Source: JBBDNC01 sp040877875
GTDB lineage: Bacteria; Bacteroidota; Rhodothermia; Balneolales; Balneolaceae
Direction of reading: 5' to 3'
Length of the DNA: 19,913 bases
NCBI GenBank assembly: GCA_040877875.1
Contig: JBBDNC010000111.1
Span: 1-19,913 of the forward strand
Each line of letters starts with the position of its first letter. The stretch's first letter is position 1. The translations under genes were made by a program, and so were the position numbers. Shown here one piece after another: positions 8,461 to 16,400 of this stretch. The notes beneath the pieces were generated by a model. It did not search any database, had not been told where the DNA came from, and saw only the letters and a list, made by a program, of their open reading frames with translations.

Positions 8461-8513
8461 TCCTCCATGCCGGTCACAATTTTAAACCTCTTTCCTCTTT
8501 TGTAAAAAACAAA

Positions 8514-9590
8514 TTAGTCGCCCAGGCAAATTCCAATCTCCCTTGCCGTTCTGATCGTATCCCCATCAACAGGAACGGATTTCATTTTTCCGGCTATCGC
8601 TGAAATGGGAATTCGACGGATCTCGTTTTCCTGCATGGCCACCAGTTTGTTAAAATCTTTATCTCCGACGGCCCGAATGGCCGCCGCACCAAATCGCAGG
8701 GAAATCAGACGGTCGAAGGTTGAGGGAGTACCTCCCCGCTGCAAATGGCCTAAAACCAGGGATCTCGACTCCTTGCCGGTCCTTTCACTCAATTCTTTTT
8801 CGAGGTATGATGCGACCCCCCCAAGCTGTTCAGCCTGACCGATCTCTTTTCCTTTAACAAATTGAGTGCCCCCCATCTCTTTTGCCCCTTCCGCTACCAC
8901 GACAATGGAATAAGTCCTACCGCTTTTTTCCCTTTCCATAATTTTTTCAACAACCGATTGAATCTGAAAGGGGATTTCCGGAATCAGAATCACATCAGCC
9001 GAGGCCGACAACCCTGAATGAAGAGCAATCCAGCCTGCATAACGTCCCATTACTTCCACAACCATAATCCTGCGGTGGGCTTCTGCAGTCGTGGTTATCT
9101 TATCGATCGCTTCCGTAGCGGTAGTAACGGCTGTATCAAATCCGAGTGTTACATCACAACCCCAAATATCATTGTCGATGGTTTTGGGAATGCCTACGAT
9201 TTTCAACCCCTTCCGGGTCAATTGATCCGCAATATACATGGATCCATCCCCCCCGATTGCGACCAAAGCGTCCATGCCATGCTTTTCAAAAGCCTCAATG
9301 ACCTGGTCCGACCGGTCTTCCGCAACCCAGATCCCCTCTTTTGTTTTGCGGGGCATCTCAAAGGGATTCCCCCGATTGGCTGTTCCCAGAATGGTTCCTC
9401 CCAGCATAGTAATACCCCGGACCCTTTGGGCCGTTAGAGGGGTAAACGGTTGATCACTGAACAGGGAACCGTACCCGTTTTGAATTCCATAGACTTCCCA
9501 CCCCCGGCGCAAGGCTGCCAGAGTTGCAGCGTTAATCGCTGCATTCAAACCGGGAGCATCCCCGCCACCCGTATTCATTGCAATTTTCAT
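8514..9590 (-). CDS. pfkA: 6-phosphofructokinase, group III (mixed-substrate) type
   Basis: A 358-residue phosphofructokinase that phosphorylates fructose 6-phosphate at the committed step of glycolysis. Visible motifs are the N-terminal nucleotide loop MNTGGGDAPGLNA, GGDGS at 113-117, PKTIDND at 135-141 with the catalytic aspartate, the MGRYAGW substrate loop and LGHLQRGGTPS. The glycine of GGDGS corresponds to Gly104 of ATP-dependent enzymes. The lysine in PKTIDND corresponds to the Lys124 position typical of pyrophosphate-dependent and group III enzymes, where classical E. coli PfkA has glycine. ATP is the more likely donor but the pair of residues is hybrid. The gene lies 43 bp downstream of the YciO-like gene on the same strand, so the two probably form a transcription unit, and it converges with mtnA. 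Confidence 0.93.
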   Translation of the reverse strand: MKIAMNTGGGDAPGLNAAINAATLAALRRGWEVYGIQNGYGSLFSDQPFTPLTAQRVRGITMLGGTILGTANRGNPFEMPRKTKEGIWVAEDRSDQVIEAFEKHGMDALVAIGGDGSMYIADQLTRKGLKIVGIPKTIDNDIWGCDVTLGFDTAVTTATEAIDKITTTAEAHRRIMVVEVMGRYAGWIALHSGLSASADVILIPEIPFQIQSVVEKIMEREKSGRTYSIVVVAEGAKEMGGTQFVKGKEIGQAEQLGGVASYLEKELSERTGKESRSLVLGHLQRGGTPSTFDRLISLRFGAAAIRAVGDKDFNKLVAMQENEIRRIPISAIAGKMKSVPVDGDTIRTAREIGICLGD

Positions 9591-9633
9591 ACGTCAAGGT
9601 TAAAAGATGATCGATGGATAAATTGCGAACTAT

Positions 9634-10302
9634 TCAGGCGGAAACGACCATCTGCCCTTCCAGGCTCACGGCTTCGTTCAACCGCTCCATACCGGGTCCG
9701 CTGCGAATCAAAACCGGCTCTTCGTTTGTCAAATCCACGATGGTTGACTCCTGATCCGAAAGCGGCTGCTGGTTATCGATGATCACATCCACGATCTTGT
9801 CAAAACGGCTGAGGAACATTTCCCGTTCGCTGTCAGACGGATCTCCATAATTCACCCCCTCAAGTCTTGCGGAGATCGACAACAGGGGCCGCTTTAAAGT
9901 TTCTATGATATTCAGGCAAATCGGGTAGTCCGGGACACGAATTCCGACCGTTTTCTTTTTTGGATGAACCAGTAATTTAGGCACTTTCCGGGTTGCAGGG
10001 AGGATAAAGGTATAAGGTCCCGGAATAAGCCTTCGAACAAGTTTGAAATTAGGATCCGAGAGTTTTGCAAACGTGGAAATGTTTTCGAGACTGTGGCACA
10101 TGACCGACAGATGATCGGAATGATCCATATTTCGGATTTTTCGTATCCGGTCCATCCCTTTTTTGTTCTGATAGTCACATCCCAGGGCATATTGGCTGTC
10201 GGTCGGAAAAAGCATGACAGCATCTTCTTTTAACATGTCGGCAATTTCAAAAATTCGTTTCTGGTGGGGGGTTTCCGGATGAAGTTTAATACGTTCTGCC
10301 AT
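9634..10302 (-). CDS. YciO-type Sua5/YrdC family protein
   Basis: A 222-residue single-domain protein of the YrdC-like fold (the domain of TsaC and Sua5), which bind ATP, threonine and bicarbonate to make threonylcarbamoyl-AMP for the t6A modification of ANN-decoding tRNAs. FPTDSQYALGCD near residue 32 and the KxR motif KIR (RKIRNMDHSDHLSVMC) are present. The segments PGPYTFILPATRKVPK, KKKTVGIRVPDYP and STIVDLTNEEPVLIRSGPG follow the YciO subgroup rather than TsaC. It lacks the C-terminal Sua5 domain of the two-domain form. YciO proteins share the fold, but their cellular role is less certain than that of TsaC. Many genomes in this group annotate such a gene as threonylcarbamoyl-AMP synthase. 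It is first in a likely two-gene unit with pfk. Confidence 0.85.
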   Translation of the reverse strand: MAERIKLHPETPHQKRIFEIADMLKEDAVMLFPTDSQYALGCDYQNKKGMDRIRKIRNMDHSDHLSVMCHSLENISTFAKLSDPNFKLVRRLIPGPYTFILPATRKVPKLLVHPKKKTVGIRVPDYPICLNIIETLKRPLLSISARLEGVNYGDPSDSEREMFLSRFDKIVDVIIDNQQPLSDQESTIVDLTNEEPVLIRSGPGMERLNEAVSLEGQMVVSA

Positions 10303-10394
10303 AAAAAAGGATTAGCTGTTAGCGGTTCAGTTAAGGTTGTAGCAGTTATTTTCGGCTCGTCGGAACTATTTAAGGAAGAACCTTCATTATTTGA

Positions 10395-10408
10395 ATGACA
10401 AGTGTCAT
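10395..10408. promoter_or_regulatory. Perfect palindrome ATGACA-AG-TGTCAT, possible operator
   Basis: A 14-bp perfect dyad with a 2-bp centre lies in the divergent promoter region, about 90 bp from the minus-strand start codon. Size and symmetry fit a dimeric repressor site. I do not recognise the cognate regulator, and a chance palindrome in AT-rich sequence is possible. Confidence 0.3.
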
Positions 10409-10529
10409 GACTCTAAAGTGAAGATCCGGGGTTATTTCCTCATTATCTATTACACAAAATGATAAAAATTGATTCCGTATAAAATAAATGAATGCTGATT
10501 GAGAAAAATAGCGGGTCAGCAAACTTCTA

Positions 10530-10670
10530 AGAGGGCTTTGAAAAACCAGGGATTTTGCTCAATGTCAAGGCCAGAATGAAGTTGGAACCGCAGCATATTC
10601 CCATATTCGAGGATTTCAACTGATTGATAACGCAGACATTGGACAAAAGACCGGTATTGCAAAGGTCTCT
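10530..10670 (+). repeat. Interspersed palindromic element, copy C (complete, 141 bp)
   Basis: Left arm 10530-10547 and right arm 10653-10670 are inverted repeats matching at 14 of 18 positions. CAATGTC in the left half (10559-10565) has its complement-related counterpart GACATTGG in the right half. An internal stem pairs 10580-10587 with 10614-10621, including one G-T pair. The loop begins CCGCAGCATATT and ends CGAGGA, very like copy B. The element is in the same orientation as copies A and B and ends 29 bp before the UPF0173 gene. Confidence 0.85.
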
Positions 10671-10699
10671 CTAATTCTAACCCAAAATCAAATTGATTT

Positions 10700-11407
10700 A
10701 TGATGGAGACAAACGTAAAAGCACAGTGGCTGGGACATTCAGCTTTCAAACTGGATAGTCCGGCCGGTACACAAATATATGTCGACCCTTTTCTAAGTCA
10801 AAATCCAACGACACCGGATGCAAATAAAAAAGTGGGAGAAGCGGATTATATTCTGTTGACCCATGGTCATGAGGACCATGTTGGTGACACCCTGGAGATC
10901 GCCGGAAATACCGGCTGCAAGGTCGTGGCCCAGGTAGAATTGTCCCGTCTTCTGAAAAAACACGGCCTGGCAGAGGATCAACGAATTGAATTTAATAAAG
11001 GCGGGACGATTTCGTTCGATGATTTTTCAGTGACGCTGGTTTCGGCTAATCACAGTTCCTCCTTTCAGGGTGAATATGCCGGATCTGCCGGCGGACTCGT
11101 CATCTCCTTCAAGGATGACCTGACCTTTTATCACATGGGAGATACCCAAATTTTTGCAGATCTCGAGTATTACGGGGAACTCTATCAGCCTGATGTCATC
11201 GCTGTTCCCATGGGAGATTATTATACAATGGGACCCCATGAAGCTGCATTGTGCTGTGAATTGCTCGATGCTGAATTTGCAGTTCCGATTCACTACGGCA
11301 CTTTTCCAGTTTTAACCGGCGACCCGGGAGAATTCAAGCGCCTAACGGAAGAGTATTGCAATACGGAAGTCATCATTCCCGAAGCCGGTGAGCAGTTTTT
11401 GGAGTAG
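10700..11407 (+). CDS. UPF0173 metal-dependent hydrolase (metallo-beta-lactamase fold)
   Basis: A 235-residue protein of the UPF0173 family, the usual length. The N-terminal WLGHSAFKL motif is followed by the metal-binding signature THGHEDHVGD with H55, H57, D59 and H60. HMGDTQIFADLEYYG supplies the later aspartate region, and VPIHYGTF near the C-terminus supplies the last histidine. Metal-dependent hydrolase activity is expected from the fold, but the physiological substrate of this family is not established. Two adjacent ATG codons at 10700 and 10703 could both serve as the start. The gene stands alone: divergent from the YciO-type gene and convergent with the DUF420 gene, whose stop is 25 bp away. 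The palindromic element immediately upstream probably overlaps its promoter or leader. Confidence 0.9.
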   Translation: MMETNVKAQWLGHSAFKLDSPAGTQIYVDPFLSQNPTTPDANKKVGEADYILLTHGHEDHVGDTLEIAGNTGCKVVAQVELSRLLKKHGLAEDQRIEFNKGGTISFDDFSVTLVSANHSSSFQGEYAGSAGGLVISFKDDLTFYHMGDTQIFADLEYYGELYQPDVIAVPMGDYYTMGPHEAALCCELLDAEFAVPIHYGTFPVLTGDPGEFKRLTEEYCNTEVIIPEAGEQFLE

Positions 11408-11427
11408 ACAGGCAGGAAACCTGGCCG

Positions 11428-11448
11428 GAGGTTCAGGTATAGAACCTC
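11428..11448. terminator. Hairpin between convergent genes, possible weak bidirectional terminator
   Basis: GAGGTTC (11428-11434) pairs perfectly with GAACCTC (11442-11448) across a 7-base loop. It sits at the 3' ends of the UPF0173 gene (+) and the DUF420 gene (-) and overlaps the DUF420 stop codon. A second small hairpin, CAGG-AAA-CCTG, lies at 11413-11423. Neither is followed by a T-run on either strand, so intrinsic termination is uncertain. Confidence 0.3.
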
Positions 11449-12002
11449 AAGATCAGGAAAATCACCACTCCTGTTACGGATACATACAGCCAGATCGGAA
11501 AGGTCCATCTGGATACTTTTCGATGTGTTGTAAACTTGCCTGAATAGGCAAAATAAAAACTGGTCAGCACCAGGGGAACGACAAATGCAGACAGGACAAT
11601 GTGACTGATTAAAATCGTAAAATAGACCGGGCGAATAACTCCTTCGCCGGGGAAAGCCGTATGCCCGGTAAAGTTGTGATAAATCAGATAGCTGATTAAA
11701 AACAGTGAGGAAGTCACAAAAGCCGTTAACATCAGCTTCATGTGCCGTTCGATCTGCCTCTTCCGGATAGCTGCAAAACCCAAAAGGATCAAAACTGTAC
11801 TGGCACTGTTTAACAGGGCGTTGAGAGCGGGCAACTGATTGACCCAGGCAGCCGTTGAACCTTCAACGTCCCTCATATAAATCAGCCAGATCAAAAAAAG
11901 AAATGAAGCCAGGCTGATGAACAGGATCATACCGATTGCTTTCGGAACGCTTATATTTTTAATCGCATCAACGATGATCCTGTTCTTTGTCTCTTCACTC
12001 AT
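11433..12002 (-). CDS. DUF420 family integral membrane protein (possible heme-copper oxidase assembly factor)
   Basis: A 189-residue protein made largely of hydrophobic helices. About five transmembrane segments are visible: near residues 20-42, 58-77, 88-108, 124-150 and 165-187. The pattern of ERHMKLMLTAF, YHNFTGHTAFPG and SHIVLSAFVVPLVL matches DUF420, the family of Bacillus YozB and Staphylococcus CtaM; conserved histidines in these helices are typical. CtaM is needed for a functional aa3-type oxidase, so a role in oxidase maturation is a reasonable inference. Its position just upstream of, and divergent from, the ACIII operon fits that. No oxidase gene is inside the window. The start ATG at 12002 has no strong ribosome binding site. 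Confidence 0.85.
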   Translation of the reverse strand: MSEETKNRIIVDAIKNISVPKAIGMILFISLASFLFLIWLIYMRDVEGSTAAWVNQLPALNALLNSASTVLILLGFAAIRKRQIERHMKLMLTAFVTSSLFLISYLIYHNFTGHTAFPGEGVIRPVYFTILISHIVLSAFVVPLVLTSFYFAYSGKFTTHRKVSRWTFPIWLYVSVTGVVIFLILRFYT

Positions 12003-12533
12003 AATTCCCTTATGATTCTTCTTCGGGTCGGCCGATTTTCATTCCTTCAAACTCAGGTCAAGATAAGAAGGATTCTGACATTCTGCTCTCTTGCAAAATA
12101 AATTCTTCCATCTCTTCCCAAAGTCACGCACAAGAGGACAGCTATTCCAGTCAAAAAATACCAAATAAATCCCCATTCACCTTGCCGGTGGAACGAACAA
12201 CCCTCCCTGTTAATAATTAAGATACCGCTATCCGAAACTTTAGATAAAATCTTAGGTTTCAATATCTTCCGCCTTATGGTTTGACAAGGTTTATAATGAC
12301 TCTCCCGCTGCCATTCGGCTAACTCATGGGATCCATTCAAAGTTTGAGAAATTTATCCAATTCTGTTTTATCTTGAGCCAGCAAAACAAACGGCAGTACA
12401 GTTATTGCGCCAATTATTTAGACTTATTTTAAATAGGAATTCCTGATACCGTTCCGGTATGTTAGTATTCATATTTTCGGTACTTTCAGTCTGACTACTA
12501 TCGGGATATAAGTTAAACGACCTAACTGACTTT
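12003..12533. other. 531-bp gene-free leader between DUF420 and the ACIII operon
   Basis: The two flanking genes diverge, so promoters for both must lie here. An open frame of 95 codons on the minus strand (12053-12340) has no recognisable domain and ordinary random-looking composition, so I do not call it. Two adjacent palindromes sit at 12435-12460, about 75 bp before actA. I did not find a promoter I can defend. Confidence 0.6.
12435..12460. promoter_or_regulatory. Pair of adjacent palindromes upstream of actA, possible operator
   Basis: AGGAATTCCT (12435-12444) is a perfect 10-bp palindrome. One base later, ATACCG-TTC-CGGTAT (12446-12460) is a perfect 6-bp inverted repeat with a 3-base centre. 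They lie 74-99 bp before the actA start, a plausible distance for control of the operon. No regulator is identified. Confidence 0.3.
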
Positions 12534-13178
12534 ATGGCTCAAGTTTTTCCAAAATGGGTAGATCGTATACCCCGCCGGCTGCTCATTGGTATGATCATTT
12601 TACTGAACGGTATCGTATTCGGAGTTTGGTATTTCTTCTCTCCCGAATTCACCCATGTCGGCTATTCACCCGAACAACCTGTCGCATTCAGTCACCAGCT
12701 CCATGCAGGACAACTCGGGCTGGACTGCCAATATTGCCATTCCCAGGTGTTCGAGTCCAAACACGCCAATATCCCTGCCACCCAAACCTGTATGAACTGT
12801 CATAATCAGATTGCAACCGACCGTGAAGCTTTGCAACCTGTTCGTGATAGCTGGGAGTCCGGCTTGCCGATTGAATGGATTCGGGTTCACGACCTACCTG
12901 ATTATGCTTATTTCAATCACAGTGCCCATGTAAACGTCGGGGTTGGATGTGAATCGTGTCATGGCAGGGTTGACAGAATGGAAGTTGTACACCAGGTTGA
13001 ACCGCTGAGTATGGGATGGTGCCTGGACTGTCACCGAGAACCGGAAAATCATATCCGGCCGATAGAAGAAGTCACCACGATGGGCTATCAATCTGATAAT
13101 CAGATTAAAGAAGGCCTGGAACTGGTTTCAAAACATAATATCCATGCTCCCACTTATTGTCAGGGATGTCATTATTGA
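12534..13178 (+). CDS. actA: ACIII subunit ActA, pentaheme cytochrome c
   Basis: A 214-residue protein with one N-terminal membrane anchor (about 16-35, LLIGMIILLNGIVFGVW) followed by five CXXCH heme c sites: C65-H69, C86-H90, C139-H143, C163-H167 and C209-H213. The chain ends one residue after the last heme histidine. Five hemes plus a single anchor is the known composition of ActA in alternative complex III, where it relays electrons from the Fe-S subunit towards the terminal cytochrome on the periplasmic side. It is first in the act operon; actB follows after an unusually long 229-bp gap. A short NrfH/NapC-type cytochrome is excluded by the position next to actB-actF. Confidence 0.93.
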   Translation: MAQVFPKWVDRIPRRLLIGMIILLNGIVFGVWYFFSPEFTHVGYSPEQPVAFSHQLHAGQLGLDCQYCHSQVFESKHANIPATQTCMNCHNQIATDREALQPVRDSWESGLPIEWIRVHDLPDYAYFNHSAHVNVGVGCESCHGRVDRMEVVHQVEPLSMGWCLDCHREPENHIRPIEEVTTMGYQSDNQIKEGLELVSKHNIHAPTYCQGCHY

Positions 13179-13198
13179 GTTTGAGTGAGAAGGCAGAA

Positions 13199-13328
13199 TC
13201 CGCCAGTCCGGCGGAAGAAGTGAGAAGGAAGAAGGCAAACGTATAAATAAGGCAAATGGGTACGGATACTTTCCGGCTGATATGCAGGGATGAAATGCAA
13301 TCCCCCTCTAATCCGCCGGGTGGCGGAT
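13199..13328. repeat. Two GGCGGA hairpins in the actA-actB gap
   Basis: TCCGCC (13199-13204) pairs with GGCGGA (13210-13215) over a 5-base loop. ATCCGCC (13311-13317) pairs with GGCGGAT (13322-13328) over a 4-base loop. The two hairpins share the same six-base stem 112 bp apart inside an operon. Neither has a T-run, so they look more like REP-type or mRNA-stabilising hairpins than terminators. Confidence 0.6.
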
Positions 13329-13407
13329 GGATTATCGGCAATATGCACTATGCCTTGCGTCCCGGGCAAATATTACAAATGATTTTGAATTAAAGTCTGA
13401 CTGACGA

Positions 13408-16400
13408 ATGAGCGAAGATCCAAAACAAAATACTTATTGGAAAAGCCTCAAGGAGCTCTCCAGGAACGAAGAATATGAAAAATTTCTTCATCGTGAATTT
13501 CCGGAAGATGCTTCCGAGATGACCGATCAGGTTTCAAGGAGAAGTTTTCTTCGCGTCATGGGAGCTTCCATCGCCCTTGCAGGATTCGCCTCCTGCCGGC
13601 GCCCGGTTCAAAAAATTATGCCGTACAGCCGGATGCCGGAAGACAAAGTTCTCGGACAACCGTCATTTTACGCCACATCCATGCCGTTTCAGGATTCTCT
13701 GACGGGCCTGCTCGTTGAAAATAATGAGGGCCGGCCGACCAAGCTTGAAGGAAATGATGAACATCCCTCAAGCGGCGGACGCACAAGTATTTACAACCAG
13801 GCAGCTGTCCTTTCCATGTACGACCCGGATCGCTCCCGATCCATTCGAAACAATGGGAACAGGGTGGAAAGAGACGACTTTATTGCCTTTGCAGCGGAAC
13901 ATTTCTCCGACCGAAGCCGAAACATCGCCTTCATCAGTGAAGCCAACTCCTCCCCTACCTATAACAGGCTAAAGGAACAAGCTCTCGAACAGTTTTCAAA
14001 TGCCCGCTGGGTCACCTATGAGCCTTTTGGCGAAGACCCTTCTTTGGAAGGGACTCGACTGGCATTTGGCCGCAAACTCAGAACCCTCCACCACTTTGAC
14101 CTGGCAAATGTAGTCATCTCCCTGGATGACGATTTCATGAGTCCTCAGGCCGGCAAAAACAGTGTTGAAGATGCAGGCCGGCTGACGTCCCGCAGAGCCG
14201 TCCGCGATCCGGGCGATTCCATGTCGAGACTCTACTGCATCGAAAGCAATTTTTCAATCACCGGTTCCTATGCCGATCACCGGTTACGCCTTAAAACTTC
14301 GGAAATTGAAACCTTTACCTATGCCCTCGCTTCCAGGCTTTCTCAAACGGTGGAAGGGCTGGACACTTTTTCAAATATAGAAAACGGCTTTAGCAATCAT
14401 GAATGGATAGAAAGACTCTCGGCCGAACTGTTAAACAACCGGGGTGAAGGGATTTTAACCGTCGGCAACGAACATAAACCGGCTGTACATGCCGCTGTGG
14501 CCGCCATCAACCAGGCTTTACAGAATGCCGGGAATACCGTTACCTACCACGAAGTTCCCTATTTTGACGAGGCCGACCAGCGTGAAGCCTTTCAAAATGT
14601 TGTAAACCAAATGCACAACGGGCAAATCGACACGGTGGTTCTGATCGGTGTCAATCCGGTGTTCAATGCCCCCTCCGATCTCGACGCCGGCGGTGCCCTG
14701 GACAATGCCGGGACGGTTATTCATCTTTCCGATTATGTGGATGAATCGTCGGTCCTGGCTGACTGGCATGTTAACCGGGCGCATTTTCTTGAAGCCTGGG
14801 GAGACGGTTTTTCATTTAGTGGAGTCCGGTCGGTCATTCAACCCCAGGTTCAGCCTTTGTTCGGGGGCTGGAGCGAAGTGGAATTTTTACAAGTGATCAC
14901 CACGGGCGAGTGGACCGACGGTTATGAACTGGTTCGGGAGACCTGGAGTGACAGTTTCCCTAACAGGTTCGAGAACAGTTGGAGGAGAATCCTTCACGAC
15001 GGACTGGATGCTGCTAACGACACTTTTCCACAGGCGAACGTCAGCCTGACCAACGATTTTTCCGCACGGATGAGCCCGCACCTTTCTGCCGAACCCATCA
15101 GCGGCATCGAAATTACCATTAAGCCGGACGCCAAGTTATTTGACGGACGTTACGCCAACAACGGCTGGCTGATGGAGCTGCCGGATCCTATGACGAAAAT
15201 TACATGGGATAACGTAGCGCTCATGAGTCCCGCTACCGCCGAAAAACTGGGGATCCCTGTGGAACGGCACCTCAGAGATAAAGGAGCTGAAGTAGTGCGG
15301 ATCGACACGGGTGAAGAAGCCATTGAAATTGCCGCGTGGATTCAGCCCGGCCATGCGGATGACAGTATCACTTTGACCACCGGATACGGACGCTCCGGAA
15401 TCGGGAGGGTGGCGGATGGAGTCGGAGTCGACACCTATCCCCTTCGGCAAACCGATTCCCCTTACTTCTGCCAGGCCGAAGTATCCACCACCGGCCGTTC
15501 TTATGAAATTGCCTGCGTCCAGGACCACCACAATATGGAGGGACGGGATATGATTCGGGAGGCCTCCATGAATGAATACCGGGAAAACCCGGATTTTGCC
15601 TCCTATGAAAACGTCCACGGATACGAAATTCCGGGGTTGGAAGAAGCTCATGAAAAAAATGAAGAACACCCGATCACCCTTTTCAATCCCAGGGATTACC
15701 CGGAGCATGAACCTCAATGGGGAATGGCTATTGACCTGAATGCCTGTTTTGGCTGTGGAGTGTGTACCCTTGCATGCCAGGCTGAAAATAATATCCCTGT
15801 AGTCGGTAAAAGGGAAGTCGGGAGAAGGCGTATCATGCACTGGATCCGAACGGACCGCTATTTTGAAGGCGGTACGGAAGATCCGAAAGCCATGCACCAG
15901 CCGGTCCCGTGTATGCATTGCGAACTGGCACCCTGTGAGCAGGTTTGTCCGGTAGCCGCTACGACTCACAGCGAAGACGGCATGAATCAAATGACCTATA
16001 ATCGCTGCATAGGGACCCGCTACTGCTCTAATAACTGTCCATATAAAGTACGCCGGTTTAACTTTTTTAATTATTCCAAAGAATACTTAACCACCGGCGA
16101 CGATCCGGAGATCATACAAATGGCCATGAATCCGGAAGTAACCGTTCGTTTCCGCGGGGTGATGGAGAAGTGCACCTATTGTGTTCAGCGGGTGAACCGG
16201 GCCAAAATCAATGCCAAGAAAGAAACCGGTTCTCCCAAGCCGGCTGACGGTGCAGTGAAAACCGCATGCCAGCAGGCTTGTCCTGCAAATGCGATTTCGT
16301 TCGGAGATTTAACCGACCCCGACAGCAGCGTTTCCCGCGCCAAACAAAATGAACGTAATTATGTAATGTTGGAAGAAATCAACGTACGCCCGCGCACTTC

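Larger units (their letters stand above)
10303..10699. other. 397-bp divergent intergenic region
   Basis: This region lies between two genes transcribed away from each other (the YciO-type gene on minus, the UPF0173 hydrolase on plus), so it should hold both promoters. It contains AT-rich sequence with a perfect 14-bp palindrome at 10395-10408 and a full interspersed palindromic element at 10530-10670. I found no convincing promoter pair, small gene or RNA gene in it. Confidence 0.6.

Noticed and set aside
12053..12340. 95-codon minus-strand open frame in the leader upstream of actA
   Set aside because: No domain, no ribosome binding site and random-looking composition. It could be revisited if conserved in relatives.
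13105..13341. 78-codon minus-strand frame with a signal-peptide-like stretch in the actA-actB gap
   Set aside because: It overlaps the 3' end of actA antisense and passes through both GGCGGA hairpins; the hydrophobic stretch is likely accidental.
15136..15990. 284-codon antisense frame inside actB
   Set aside because: actB is unambiguous in the other strand, with intact Fe-S motifs; the antisense frame has no family resemblance and is a codon-bias shadow.
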